A DNA stretch of 42,515 nucleotides from JAVBNT01 sp031551355 (GTDB taxonomy: Bacteria > Vulcanimicrobiota > CADAWZ01). This document shows positions 1-8,585 of the stretch, in pieces; the stretch's first letter is position 1; each line of letters begins with the position of its first letter. The DNA lies in the NCBI GenBank assembly GCA_031551355.1, contig JAVBNT010000035.1, positions 1 through 42,515 of the forward strand. Reading direction: 5' to 3'. The notes under the pieces were generated by a model. That model made no database searches, was not told the DNA's origin, and worked only from the letters and a program-made list of their open reading frames with translations. The position numbers were made by a program, and so were the translations under genes.

Positions 1-21
1 TGGAATAAAAGATAACGGTCA

Positions 22-57
22 CCGGGCTAAGCCCGGCAAAACCGGCTTTAGCCGGTT
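22..57. repeat. two adjacent short hairpins
   Basis: Two short GC-rich palindromes lie side by side: CCGGGC-TAA-GCCCGG (22-36) and AACCGGCT-TT-AGCCGGTT (40-57). Both resemble each other around a CCGG core, as in intergenic palindromic repeats. Neither is followed by a T-run, so a terminator is unlikely. No gene is seen between 1 and 361. Confidence 0.5.
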
Positions 58-136
58 CAAATATAATTGTAAAAATGGTGAAAAATTAAGAAAAGAATAG
101 CAAAAGGCTATAAAGCAAGCTATTTTTCGCCATTTT

Positions 137-180
137 CTGTCGTGCTAAGTGGGGCTAGAAAGGCCCACTTAGCACGACAG
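137..180. repeat. perfect 17-bp inverted repeat (hairpin)
   Basis: The arms at 137-153 and 164-180 are exact reverse complements (CTGTCGTGCTAAGTGGG on the left) separated by a 10-nt loop. There is no U-tract on either side, so it is not a typical intrinsic terminator. It may be an extragenic palindrome, a protein-binding site or the remnant of a small mobile repeat downstream of the RND operon. Confidence 0.6.
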
Positions 181-211
181 CCCCCACCATCTGCTCTCTT
201 TCAAGGACCTA

Positions 212-250
212 CAGTAATTGAATTGATACGGATTTTTCCGGTAACTATAG
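212..250 (-). repeat. partial copy (one end) of a MITE-like repeat
   Basis: The reverse complement of this stretch reads from a tatagttaccggaaaaa-type terminus into a tcaattcaatta segment. It matches the left end of the full repeat copy at 11212-11370. The opposite end is not present nearby, so this looks like a solo end or decayed copy. Confidence 0.5.
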
Positions 251-295
251 TCCTTTTCGCAGCCCCACACTCACCATACCCACCGTCGCAAAATG

Positions 296-330
296 AAAAA
301 GGGCCCAACCTTCCGGCAAGCCCCTTTTTA
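296..330 (-). terminator. intrinsic terminator of the RND efflux operon
   Basis: AAAAAGGG (296-303) pairs with CCCTTTTT (322-329). Read on the minus strand, the stem ends in a run of T residues about 30 nt after the RND pump stop codon. It closes the tetR-TolC-adaptor-RND operon. Confidence 0.75.
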
Positions 331-361
331 GAACAACACATTTTGAATTTACCGCATTGTG

Positions 362-3300
362 CTACGCACCCTGCGCCTGCTGCGGCTTGGCTTCCTCTTT
401 CTCCACAAGTCCCAGTCTCCTGCCGATATTATCCATAACGACATAGAAGCACGGAACAACAAGCAGTGTAAAGAATGTGGACGATATCAGGCCGCCGATA
501 ACAACCTTACCAAGGGGAGCAAAGAACTCTCCGCCTTCACGGATGGCCATCGCCAGCGGAAGCATAGCAATACAGGTGGCTATGGACGTCATCAAAATCG
601 GACGCAGCCTTACGGGGCCGGCCTTTAATATGGCTTCGGTCCTCGGCAGGTTATGCTCATGCCGCAGCACCAGAATATAGTTAATAAGTAAAATAGAGTT
701 ACTGACAACGATACCGGTGAGCATTATCAGCGCCAGAATGATAACCATACTTACGGGTTCTCCGGTAACTACCAGCGCAACAACAACGCCGATAATTTCC
801 AACGGCACCGCCATCATGATTGTCAGAGGGTGGATAAAACTTTCAAATTGTATGGCAAGAATTGCATACACCAGAAACACAGCCAGAATCAGCGAGGAGA
901 AAAGATCACCGAACGATTCAGACCTGCTTTCCTCTTCACCGCCAATCGACCAGGTATAACCTTCAGGCAGCGGATTTTCAGCCATAAGCTTTACAATGCC
1001 CTGGACGACCTGATTGTTCTGATATCCTTCGGCAGCAGTTCCCTGAACGGAAACACATCTGGCTCTTGATTCACGCAAAATCTTCGAAGGAGCATCAGTC
1101 TGCTCAATAGTGGCAATGTTTGCAAGAGGCACGGTCAAATTGTCACTGATACGGATCGGCAACTGTTCAAGTTTTGCCAAAGTATCCCTGTTGACTCTGT
1201 CAATCTGGACAGTTATATCGTAATCCCTGCCGCCTTCCTTATATTTGTTAATATCGGCAACCTGATAGCCGCGGACAAACGTTCCGATTGAAGAGCCGAC
1301 GTCGTAAAGATTTACGCCGTATTGTGCGGATTTTACCCTGTCAACTTTAATACGGTATTCCGGTTTACCCTTTTTCCAGCTCAAATCAAGTTCTGCGGCT
1401 CCGGGAATCTGCTTGCCGATCATATCCTTATATTTTTCACCCAGTGTGGCAAGTTCATCCAAATCGTCGCCTTTGAGGACCATCTCGACATCGGCGGCAC
1501 CGCTTCCCTGACGGCTGCTGATAGTTGTCTTGGCGATAATTCCCGGGATACCGGAAAGTTTTTCACGCAGGATATCCTGAAGCTGCATCGCATTGCGTTT
1601 ACGTTCTTTTTTATTGATTAAAAACAAACTGACGCCGCCGACCATCGAATCTTCCGAACCGCTGCCGAAAGCAACGGCAGACGATGAAGTTCCTACCTGT
1701 CCGACATTAAATTCAATCTCTTTCTCGAATTCGCTGTTGGCAATTCTTTCAATCTCCTTAACATATGAATCAGTTTTCTGCAGGCTGGTACCAACAGCAG
1801 ATTCTATACTGCATGAGACATATCCGTGATCGATCTTCGGCTGGAATGCCACCGGTATTTTACCCAGCGCCATAATACTGACGACAAAAATTGCAAACGC
1901 AGAGGCAAGAACTATAAATTTATGGTTAATTGACCAGCCAAGCGCTCTCTCATATAGTCTCTCTATATATCCGAAGCCTTCCTGCCACTTGGCAGTCAGA
2001 ACCTTAAAGCCCTTCTTAGGCTTATTATGCTCTTCCGGTTTCAATACTCTGGAGCAGAGCATAGGAATGAGAAGGACAGCCACAATCAGAGAAACCAGCA
2101 GTGCCGTCATAAATGTCAGCGCCAGAGGGGTAAAAATCTGTCCGGCAATACCCTTAACAATTAAGAGCGGCAAAAAAACCGACATCGTCGTAAACGTCGA
2201 GGCCAAAACGGCAAGACCGACTTCCTTCGTTCCATTTATTGCGGAATAAACAGGATCGTGCCCCATTTCTATAAAGCGGAAAATATTCTCCAGAACCACG
2301 ATAGAGTCATCGACTACACGGCCGATCGCCAGCGTAAATGCCGAAAGGGTAATAATATTCAGTGACAGATTGCAGAAGTTCATCATAATAAACGTCGAAA
2401 AGATAGAAATCGGTATTGAAAGCGAGACAATGATAGTACTTCTGAACGAACTCAAAAACATAAAAATCACGAAAACCGCCAACAGCGTAGCTTCAACGGC
2501 TGTTTCCTGCATTGCGTGAACAGATTTTTTTACCATATCCGAATCATCCGACACGACAGCAAGCTTTGCACCCATCGGCAAAACTTTGTTAATCCTGTCC
2601 ACAGCGGCTCTGACGCCGTCACAGACTTCCACAACGTTGGAGTCGGTATTTCTTCGGATTTGCAGGGCAACACAGGGAATACCGTTTATACGCGAAATAC
2701 TCGTCTGCTCTTTATTGGTATCCCTGACTTCAGCGATATCTTTTATATAAATTCTTCTGCTGCCGGCATCATCAACATAGACTTCCTTAAGCTCGTCAAC
2801 GTTGTTGAACTGGCCTACAGTACGTACCTGGATCTGCTGATCCGTCGTCAAAATATTTCCCGCGGGAACATTGATATTTTCAAGCTGAATCGCAGTAATC
2901 ACTTTGCTGGGAGCGATGTTGAACTGTTTCAGTTTACCGGGGTCAACAAGAACGGAAATTTCCCTTTCAAAACCACCGGAGACGGTTACCGAAGCAACAC
3001 CGGGAAGTTTTTCCAGCTCTTTTTTAATATCATCGTCACCAAGGGTACGCAGGGTTCTAAGGTCCATTTCTCCCGAAAGCGTGACCGTCATAATCGGTGA
3101 AGACGCCGGATCAACCTTATTAACAATAGGCTGCCTGACCTCGTCAGGCAAAGCCATCTTGGCAAGCTCAACCTTATCTCTGACATCGGCCAGTGCCTGA
3201 ATCATATTGGTTCCGTAATAAAATTCCGCAATAACGATAGAAACATTATCCTGTGATGTTGAGCGTAGTTTTTTCAACTGGGCAACCGTTCCGACCTGAT

Positions 3301-3499
3301 CCTCAATCTTTTTCGTTACCTGCTCCTCTATTTCTTCAGGACCGGCGCCCTGATAAACGGTTATAACCGTGACAACCGGTATATCAAGAGTCGGAAAAAA
3401 TTCCAGCTTCAGTTTACTGCCGAAATACAATCCCAACCCAACCATCATCAGCATTATTATGGAGACCGAAACCGGCCGTTTTACTGCAAATTCAAACAT
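362..3499 (-). CDS. RND family efflux pump, inner-membrane subunit (HAE1/AcrB-like)
   Basis: This 1045-residue protein has the usual length of a hydrophobe/amphiphile efflux RND transporter, the proton-driven pump of a tripartite envelope efflux complex. It begins with the typical FAVKRPVSVSIIM first membrane segment. Two large periplasmic loops follow, each after a first helix of a repeat. The TM4 proton-relay pair is visible in GRVVDDSIVV (Asp397-Asp398). The second half has the GIVVSNSILLINYI segment in place of the AcrB Lys-Asn region, as in many non-enterobacterial HAE1 pumps. The start is supported by AGAGAGGTAGAATA directly before ATG. It is the last gene of the operon, 47 nt after the adaptor, and is followed by an intrinsic terminator. 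Substrates cannot be predicted; drugs, bile salts or lipids are all possible. Confidence 0.95.
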   Translation of the reverse strand: MFEFAVKRPVSVSIIMLMMVGLGLYFGSKLKLEFFPTLDIPVVTVITVYQGAGPEEIEEQVTKKIEDQVGTVAQLKKLRSTSQDNVSIVIAEFYYGTNMIQALADVRDKVELAKMALPDEVRQPIVNKVDPASSPIMTVTLSGEMDLRTLRTLGDDDIKKELEKLPGVASVTVSGGFEREISVLVDPGKLKQFNIAPSKVITAIQLENINVPAGNILTTDQQIQVRTVGQFNNVDELKEVYVDDAGSRRIYIKDIAEVRDTNKEQTSISRINGIPCVALQIRRNTDSNVVEVCDGVRAAVDRINKVLPMGAKLAVVSDDSDMVKKSVHAMQETAVEATLLAVFVIFMFLSSFRSTIIVSLSIPISIFSTFIMMNFCNLSLNIITLSAFTLAIGRVVDDSIVVLENIFRFIEMGHDPVYSAINGTKEVGLAVLASTFTTMSVFLPLLIVKGIAGQIFTPLALTFMTALLVSLIVAVLLIPMLCSRVLKPEEHNKPKKGFKVLTAKWQEGFGYIERLYERALGWSINHKFIVLASAFAIFVVSIMALGKIPVAFQPKIDHGYVSCSIESAVGTSLQKTDSYVKEIERIANSEFEKEIEFNVGQVGTSSSAVAFGSGSEDSMVGGVSLFLINKKERKRNAMQLQDILREKLSGIPGIIAKTTISSRQGSGAADVEMVLKGDDLDELATLGEKYKDMIGKQIPGAAELDLSWKKGKPEYRIKVDRVKSAQYGVNLYDVGSSIGTFVRGYQVADINKYKEGGRDYDITVQIDRVNRDTLAKLEQLPIRISDNLTVPLANIATIEQTDAPSKILRESRARCVSVQGTAAEGYQNNQVVQGIVKLMAENPLPEGYTWSIGGEEESRSESFGDLFSSLILAVFLVYAILAIQFESFIHPLTIMMAVPLEIIGVVVALVVTGEPVSMVIILALIMLTGIVVSNSILLINYILVLRHEHNLPRTEAILKAGPVRLRPILMTSIATCIAMLPLAMAIREGGEFFAPLGKVVIGGLISSTFFTLLVVPCFYVVMDNIGRRLGLVEKEEAKPQQAQGA

Positions 3500-3546
3500 T
3501 ATTCTACCTCTCTACTAATGGAGATTAAACTTATTTTACGGTATAG

Positions 3547-4977
3547 CTAACTATTCTTTTTCGAATCGCTGATCTTAATCAGTTCCTGATCCTGCAAGGT
3601 CTTAACGGAGGTGATGATTATTTTATCACCGTCCTTAAGATTATCCTTATCGGTAATACCGCCGGTAACAAGAAATTCGGTTTCCGACGACGCCCCGACC
3701 TTAAGGTTTTTGCGCACCGCTTTACCGTTTTCAGCAACAAAAACACAATAAACGGAATTATCCTTAATCTCATCAAGAGGTTTAAGCGGTTCGTCCTCCG
3801 CCTTCTTGGGAGCCGTCAGCAGGTAAGGTTTTTTCATTATTGCAAATGCAGGAACTACCACTCCGTCAAGGGTTGCCACATAAATATCGGCTCTGCCGAA
3901 CATCCCGGCTTTCAGTTCATTGCTGGCATTATCAACAATGACTCTTACGGTAAAAGCCATAGATTTTGAATCGATCGCCTGAACGATAGTGTCAACTTTA
4001 CCGGAAAAAGTTTTACCGGGAAAAGAGTCCATCAGGACTTTAACGGAATCGCCGTTTTTAACGGACGAAATTACGCCTTCGCTTACCGTGCCTTCCATAT
4101 AAAGATTGCTGTTGTCGACTATCTTAAAAATAGGGGCCGCAGGATTCGCGCTGACGATAGCGCCCTTGGCGACAGTCTTGTCCCGGTATGATATTACTCC
4201 TGAGAAAGGAGCTTTTATTTGGCAGTCATTTATATTAATGTTGACAAGATCTATATTTGCCTGCAAAGAATCCATCTGGGCTTTGGCTGCACTGATTTCT
4301 TCACTTCTGATGGCTTTCTGAATCGTATTGGCGTTTGCCATTTTCAGGCCTTCATTGGCATTCTTAATCATGCTCTGCGATGTTTCATATTGTTTTACCG
4401 AAGTATCGTATCTGAGTTGGGCATTTTCGAGGTCCTGCTTGGAAACGGCACCCTTATCGTAAAGTCTCTGTATACGGTCAAAATCAGTTTTTGCCTGCTG
4501 CATATTAAGCTTTATCTGTTCGGAATTAAATTTTGTCTGCAACAAACTTTGATCCGCCTGATTAATCCCTACAGAAACCTGGGAATCCTGAAGCTGATAA
4601 CCTGAAAGCGCCATCTGATACTGTGTCTGGGCGGCGCTCAAATTTGCCTCAAGCTGCCTCTTCTGGGCCTGCAGCAGATCATCATTAATTCTCAGCAATA
4701 CCTGACCTTCGCTTACCTGATCCCCTTCATCAACAAGAACTTCCAATACCTGCCCGGATATTCTCGGAAGAACAGATATTTCATTTTTGGAATAAAGATT
4801 GCCGGTAAAACCGACGGAAGAAGACATCTGCCCATGCTTTACCGGGATAACCTCAACCAACCGGGGTTTGGGACCAGAATCCTCTTTGACTTCCTTATGA
4901 CACCCTGCAACGGCACCGCAGGAAAATAAAACTATTAACAAAGCAATTATCTCTTTATTTACTTTGGGATAAAACAT
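3547..4977 (-). CDS. RND efflux periplasmic adaptor lipoprotein (MFP/HlyD family)
   Basis: This 476-residue membrane fusion protein would link the RND pump to the TolC-like channel. It has an N-terminal signal with a lipobox (VAGC, Cys26), so it is probably a lipoprotein anchored in the inner membrane. A lipoyl-like half-motif follows (NEISVLPRISGQVLEVLVDEG). Next come a long Gln/Ala-rich alpha-helical coiled-coil hairpin at about residues 100-245, the second lipoyl half (QIKAPFSGVISY) and a beta-barrel region. The start codon lies inside the end of the upstream TolC-like gene (23-nt overlap) with a GAGGTG ribosome-binding site, indicating translational coupling. The order adaptor then pump is the standard one. 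Confidence 0.93.
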   Translation of the reverse strand: MFYPKVNKEIIALLIVLFSCGAVAGCHKEVKEDSGPKPRLVEVIPVKHGQMSSSVGFTGNLYSKNEISVLPRISGQVLEVLVDEGDQVSEGQVLLRINDDLLQAQKRQLEANLSAAQTQYQMALSGYQLQDSQVSVGINQADQSLLQTKFNSEQIKLNMQQAKTDFDRIQRLYDKGAVSKQDLENAQLRYDTSVKQYETSQSMIKNANEGLKMANANTIQKAIRSEEISAAKAQMDSLQANIDLVNININDCQIKAPFSGVISYRDKTVAKGAIVSANPAAPIFKIVDNSNLYMEGTVSEGVISSVKNGDSVKVLMDSFPGKTFSGKVDTIVQAIDSKSMAFTVRVIVDNASNELKAGMFGRADIYVATLDGVVVPAFAIMKKPYLLTAPKKAEDEPLKPLDEIKDNSVYCVFVAENGKAVRKNLKVGASSETEFLVTGGITDKDNLKDGDKIIITSVKTLQDQELIKISDSKKNS

Positions 4978-6412
4978 TCTTTTGCACCTCTTTCACAAGT
5001 AATCCGGTTGAATAAAGCAAATTTGACTGCGAGCGTTCATATTCACAATAAGCTGAAGAAAGCGTTACCAGCGCCTGCAGATAACTTACGGTAGCACTGT
5101 CAAGTTCTAAAAAGGTTCCTACGCTTTCCTTATATCTCACAAAAGAAATTTCATAGGACTCTCTTGCCATATCAAGACTCGCCTCCGCAGTCTGCAGTTT
5201 TTTCCTGCTCTCGTCGATTCTAAGCAATGCATCGGCAACCTGCAGATCAATATCTCTTCGAGTTTGTTCTCTGGCATACTCGCTCTGCTTCAGAACTTCT
5301 TTGGCCTGAGAAAGCTGAGCCTTTGTCTGCCCACCGTCAAAAATTGGGATATTAAGGGAAAAACCGGTCGACCATCCATAAGGAGAGCTGCCGAATCCTA
5401 CGCTCTGCAGCGAATATCTGCCATTGAACAACAGGTTAGGATTTTTCCCCTGAGCCGCCAAATCACAATTTGTTTTGGCAATCTCCACAGTCATATCCAT
5501 CTGTGCCATCTCTATACGGTTTTTATACGCCATATCTATTGCCGACGGCAGATCCAGATCATTTTTGGCAAAATAAATCGGCCTTACAACCGTCAAAAAC
5601 TGTGTCTGCGGCAGACCCATAATATTTTTCAGGGAAGCCTTGTTCAGCTCCATCGCCCTTCTTGACGTGATCAATGACTGTTCGGCCTCCTTGAGATTCA
5701 CCTGGGTGGTGAGCATATCATACTTCGGCGAGATACCTTCTTCATACTTGGCTTTGGCTATTTCCATTTGCTGCTTACGAAGCTCGACAGCGTTCTCCGC
5801 CACAACATACAAACCTGTTGTTTCCAAAGCCCCCATATAAGAGGTGATGACGCTGCTGTAAAGATCTTCCGTCAGTCTTTCTTCATCCAGTTTAGCGTTC
5901 AGATAGGAAAGCCAGGCCATTTTTCTGGCATCCTCAAAAAGACCGAAGTTGGAGATCAGATACTGGGCGGTGACGGCCGAGCTCCAGTTCATATACGACC
6001 CCAAAGCCATGGTATTTCCGTCAAATTCAATAGTCTGGACCGGACCTGAATATGTGGCGGATCCTGAAGCACCGACAATAATATTTTTAGCGCTCTTAAC
6101 TTCATCCACCCTGTAATACAGCTCGTTGACCTTTGAGCGTGCGTTGGCAAGAGACATGCTCTGTTTTTCAGCAATCTCAAGACTTTCTTTAAGCGTTATT
6201 GCCGATTGCGCATCTTCAGGAGCAATCGACCGGAATAATAAGGTAAGGACATCATAAAAATGCCCGGTTTTAACATCAAAAACGGGTGAAGAAACGCTTT
6301 TTGTGATATCGGAAAAACTGCTCTTGTCAGAGACAGGCTCATTTTCCTGGGCAAAAAGTGTTCCCGCTGTAAAAACAGCAAATAAAAATAGGTACATTAT
6401 TTTTTTGATCAC
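4955..6412 (-). CDS. TolC-family outer-membrane efflux protein
   Basis: This 485-residue protein has a Sec signal peptide (cleavage likely after TLFA, about residue 21) and two repeats of the outer-membrane efflux protein fold. The fold is seen as long amphipathic helices rich in Ala, Gln and Glu, for example SLEIAEKQSMSLANARSKV and the SPKYDMLTTQVNLKEAEQ segment. It would form the trimeric exit duct for the RND pump encoded downstream. The start codon is GTG. It overlaps the stop codon of the upstream tetR gene (GTGA), so translation is probably coupled to the repressor. This makes the regulator the first gene of the efflux operon. Confidence 0.92.
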   Translation of the reverse strand: MIKKIMYLFLFAVFTAGTLFAQENEPVSDKSSFSDITKSVSSPVFDVKTGHFYDVLTLLFRSIAPEDAQSAITLKESLEIAEKQSMSLANARSKVNELYYRVDEVKSAKNIIVGASGSATYSGPVQTIEFDGNTMALGSYMNWSSAVTAQYLISNFGLFEDARKMAWLSYLNAKLDEERLTEDLYSSVITSYMGALETTGLYVVAENAVELRKQQMEIAKAKYEEGISPKYDMLTTQVNLKEAEQSLITSRRAMELNKASLKNIMGLPQTQFLTVVRPIYFAKNDLDLPSAIDMAYKNRIEMAQMDMTVEIAKTNCDLAAQGKNPNLLFNGRYSLQSVGFGSSPYGWSTGFSLNIPIFDGGQTKAQLSQAKEVLKQSEYAREQTRRDIDLQVADALLRIDESRKKLQTAEASLDMARESYEISFVRYKESVGTFLELDSATVSYLQALVTLSSAYCEYERSQSNLLYSTGLLVKEVQKNVLSQSK

Positions 6413-6996
6413 AACATCAGACCTTCCACGAATAAAGTATTAAAAAAAGAAGTGAGCTTTTCTTTTGGTATTTCCTTTCCAAAGACCAATCTCTCATGTA
6501 TAAAAAAACGGTTGCAGGCAAGTAAAGATTTGGCCAGCATTTCCGGCTCCAGGTTACGGAAGCTACCGTCACTAACTCCATCACTGATAATAGAGCCAAT
6601 TAAAGTAACGTATGTATCCAGCTCCGATTTAAAATAATCCAGCAGCTCGTTGGAGCTTATACAGGATTCTTTCACAATGATTCTAAAAAAGTCAATATCC
6701 ACAACATCCGCATAGAGTTTGACCTCATAATCAATTATGGCCTTAAGTTTACCTAAAGGAGTATCCGCCTTGGAAATAGCTTCTATTATTTTCTTTCTGT
6801 TTTCCGAAATCTGCTCTCTAAAAATAGAATAAAAAAGATTTTCTTTACTTTGAAAATAATAAAAAAGCATTGACTTATTTACGCCGGCCTCGTCGGCTAT
6901 TTCCTGCGCAGAAGAACCTGAAAACCCTTTTTGTGCAAAGATTTTCACTGCTGCACGCTTGATTTTATCCCTTGGAGCCTCTTTGCCTCTAGGCAT
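6409..6996 (-). CDS. TetR/AcrR family transcriptional repressor
   Basis: This protein of 195 residues has an N-terminal helix-turn-helix typical of TetR regulators (IKRAAVKIFAQKGFSGSSAQ followed by EIADEAGVNKSMLFYYFQSKENLF). A variable C-terminal ligand-binding helical domain follows. The start at 6996 is chosen over the longer 7059 frame because AGGAGGATTG lies at the right distance before this ATG. The longer frame would also place the operator inside the gene. It is the first gene of the efflux operon and overlaps the TolC-like gene by 4 nt. A near-perfect palindrome at the predicted transcription start suggests it represses its own operon until an efflux substrate binds. Confidence 0.92.
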   Translation of the reverse strand: MPRGKEAPRDKIKRAAVKIFAQKGFSGSSAQEIADEAGVNKSMLFYYFQSKENLFYSIFREQISENRKKIIEAISKADTPLGKLKAIIDYEVKLYADVVDIDFFRIIVKESCISSNELLDYFKSELDTYVTLIGSIISDGVSDGSFRNLEPEMLAKSLLACNRFFIHERLVFGKEIPKEKLTSFFNTLFVEGLML

Positions 6997-7034
6997 AGGA
7001 CAATCCTCCTTAAAAATATCGTTAAAAAAATCAA

Positions 7035-7087
7035 CCGTTTGGTTTAACCATACGGACAATTATATGAGAATAAAGATAATTTGTCAA
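7035..7087 (-). promoter_or_regulatory. sigma-70 promoter with TetR operator for the efflux operon
   Basis: On the minus strand a consensus promoter is visible: TTGACA (7087-7082), 17-nt spacer, TATAAT (7064-7059). A 21-bp palindrome with one mismatch per arm (7035-7055, CCGTTTGGTT-T-AACCATACGG) covers the expected transcription start. This is the classic geometry for autorepression by a TetR protein. The same intergenic region also serves the divergent small-protein operon. Confidence 0.8.
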
Positions 7088-7212
7088 ATTTTATTGACAA
7101 TATTATTCTTACAAACAATCAAAAATATTATATTTCTAACATTTTAAAATAACCTGTCTTAAGAATATAGATATATAAAGAAAAAATATTAAACGCATCA
7201 AAAGTCTCCAAA

Positions 7213-7258
7213 TGTTAACAATATTTTTACAGACAAAACCAGAGCTATTATTTATAAT
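7213..7258 (+). promoter_or_regulatory. promoter of small-protein pair 1 with shared upstream element
   Basis: TATAAT at 7253-7258 is preceded exactly 39 nt upstream (first base to first base) by GTTAAC (7214-7219). The same 39-nt arrangement precedes the second small-protein pair, and a 39-40-nt version precedes six of the seven C11 genes. No good TTGACA is seen, which suggests activator dependence. Confidence 0.55.
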
Positions 7259-7311
7259 GTTACATGAAAAAATTATCAAAGTTTTTAACGCATTAAGGAG
7301 AATCATTTATT

Positions 7312-7650
7312 ATGAATACCATTGGAAATTCGGGAATGAACATCACAAATGCACACAGTATTAATACAGATAAAAAATCAAGTGCAACCGTTAAAAATAA
7401 TTCTTCGGAAATTGCCACAACAGACAAATTCCAGCCTTCAGAAAAGGGAGTAAAATCCGACTACGACGGCATTGGAAAAGCCTTCAAAGTTCTTGTAGGC
7501 GGAGGAGTTGCTGCAGGAGTTGGCTTGGGAATCGGCGCAGCATGTCTGCTTGGCGGCGGTGTCGCAGCCGGAGTTGCCGCAGGTGTTGTCGGAGGAGTCG
7601 CCGGACTGGCACTCTTAGGTCATGCATTCAAAAATATGTTTAATTTCTAA
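7312..7650 (+). CDS. small glycine-zipper protein A1
   Basis: This 112-residue protein is not recognised as a named family. Residues 1-60 are polar and probably disordered, rich in Asn, Ser, Thr and Lys. They start MNTIGNSGMNITNAHS and contain a DKFQPSEKG motif near residue 40. Residues about 62-106 form a glycine-zipper hydrophobic stretch (GGGVAAGVGLGIGAA, GGGVAAGVAAGVVGGVAG) that could insert into or assemble in a membrane. There is no Sec signal peptide. An AAGGAG ribosome-binding site supports the start. It is close in sequence to A2 (8190-8531) and is followed 24 nt later by B1. Glycine-zipper proteins of this size include contact-dependent bacteriocins such as Caulobacter CdzC/CdzD. 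That comparison is by architecture only. Confidence 0.8.
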   Translation: MNTIGNSGMNITNAHSINTDKKSSATVKNNSSEIATTDKFQPSEKGVKSDYDGIGKAFKVLVGGGVAAGVGLGIGAACLLGGGVAAGVAAGVVGGVAGLALLGHAFKNMFNF

Positions 7651-7674
7651 TTTTAGTTTTTTAAGGAGAGAATT

Positions 7675-8067
7675 ATGAACAGTATAAACAACATTACTGC
7701 TCAAATCCAGAATACACTTCATACAAATAACGAAACAAAGCTAAATAAATCGACAGAAAATACAGAAACCGCAAGCAAAGGAGACGGATACAAACCTTCT
7801 GCGCCAAATCCAATGGCAATGAATATCCCCAGACCGTCCGCTTCTGCTCCGGCAACAACGGAAATCGGCAAATCAGCCAATAAGAGCGAGTTCACAGACG
7901 CTGCCAAATCAATTACAAAGCTTGGGTTGGTAGTCGGGGCGGGAATAGGCATTAAAAGCATTTTAGCCGCCACAGGCCCTATGGGAATGTTCTGCGTTTT
8001 ACCGGCAGTAATGCTCGGTGCTGCTCTTACATTTTTAGTTTCGGGAGATCATAGTACCGCCTGGTAA
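7675..8067 (+). CDS. small membrane-active-type protein B1
   Basis: This 130-residue protein follows A1 by 24 nt with an AAGGAGAG ribosome-binding site, so the two are co-transcribed. The N-terminus MNSINNITAQIQNTLHTNN is nearly the same as that of B2 (8586-9017), and both have a DGYKPS motif near residue 40. The C-terminal part has two hydrophobic stretches (LGLVVGAGIGIKSILAATG and MFCVLPAVMLGAALTFLV). These are less regular glycine zippers than those of A1, A2 and B2. No signal peptide is seen. Function is unknown; it is probably the partner of A1. Confidence 0.75.
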   Translation: MNSINNITAQIQNTLHTNNETKLNKSTENTETASKGDGYKPSAPNPMAMNIPRPSASAPATTEIGKSANKSEFTDAAKSITKLGLVVGAGIGIKSILAATGPMGMFCVLPAVMLGAALTFLVSGDHSTAW

Positions 8068-8091
8068 TGATATATGATTTATAGATCCGGA

Positions 8092-8137
8092 TGTTAACAT
8101 GATGTCTATAGACCATAATAAACAAAAACCTTATAAT
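8092..8137 (+). promoter_or_regulatory. promoter of small-protein pair 2 with shared upstream element
   Basis: GTTAAC at 8093-8098 and TATAAT at 8132-8137 are again 39 nt apart, identical in geometry to the first pair's promoter although the intervening sequence differs. It begins about 25 nt after the B1 stop, so pair 2 can be expressed independently. Confidence 0.55.
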
Positions 8138-8189
8138 GGTAGAGAAGAAAATTCTTTAGAATATTGTCTTATAAGGAGATATTTAATTT

Positions 8190-8531
8190 ATGAACAGCAT
8201 CGGAAATTCAGGAATAAATGTCCAAAACACACAAACTAACACCGGCAATAAGCTAAGCTCAATAGTAAAGAACAATTCCCAGGAAGCAACCCAGGCAGAT
8301 AAATTTCAACCGGCTGAAGATACAAAATTTGATCTAGGCAATCCGCTCGGCACAGCATTAAAAATACTTGTCGGCGCAGGAGCCGTTGCCGGAATTGGTA
8401 TTGGAGTAGGAGCAGCCTGTTTACTCGGCGGCGGCGTTGCTGCGGGTGTTACAGCCGGTGTTATCGGCGGAGTTGCCGGCGTGGGATTTGCAGCCCACTC
8501 ACTGCTTAAAGGTTTCTGGAACAGTTTTTAG
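8190..8531 (+). CDS. small glycine-zipper protein A2
   Basis: This 113-residue paralogue of A1 starts MNSIGNSGINVQNTQTN. It then has a Lys/Asn/Ser-rich segment with DKFQPAED and a C-terminal glycine zipper at about residues 58-104 (GAGAVAGIGIGVGAACLLGG and GGVAAGVTAGVIGGVAGVG). AAGGAGAT precedes the start. Like A1 it has no Sec signal and no enzymatic motif. Function is unknown; membrane insertion or self-assembly through the zipper is the best structural inference. Confidence 0.8.
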   Translation: MNSIGNSGINVQNTQTNTGNKLSSIVKNNSQEATQADKFQPAEDTKFDLGNPLGTALKILVGAGAVAGIGIGVGAACLLGGGVAAGVTAGVIGGVAGVGFAAHSLLKGFWNSF

Positions 8532-8585
8532 TAACAACTAACCGGGAACAAAAGACGACTTAATTAAGGATGAAGAAGAATCAAA

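Noticed and set aside
142..438. Open frame of 98 codons on the plus strand
   Set aside because: It runs through the 17-bp hairpin loop and the terminator and into the RND gene; no ribosome-binding site and low-complexity Pro/Ala content.
2516..3100. Long plus-strand frame (194 codons) opposite the RND gene
   Set aside because: It is antisense to a clear, full-length RND transporter and resembles no protein; a shadow of that gene's codon pattern.
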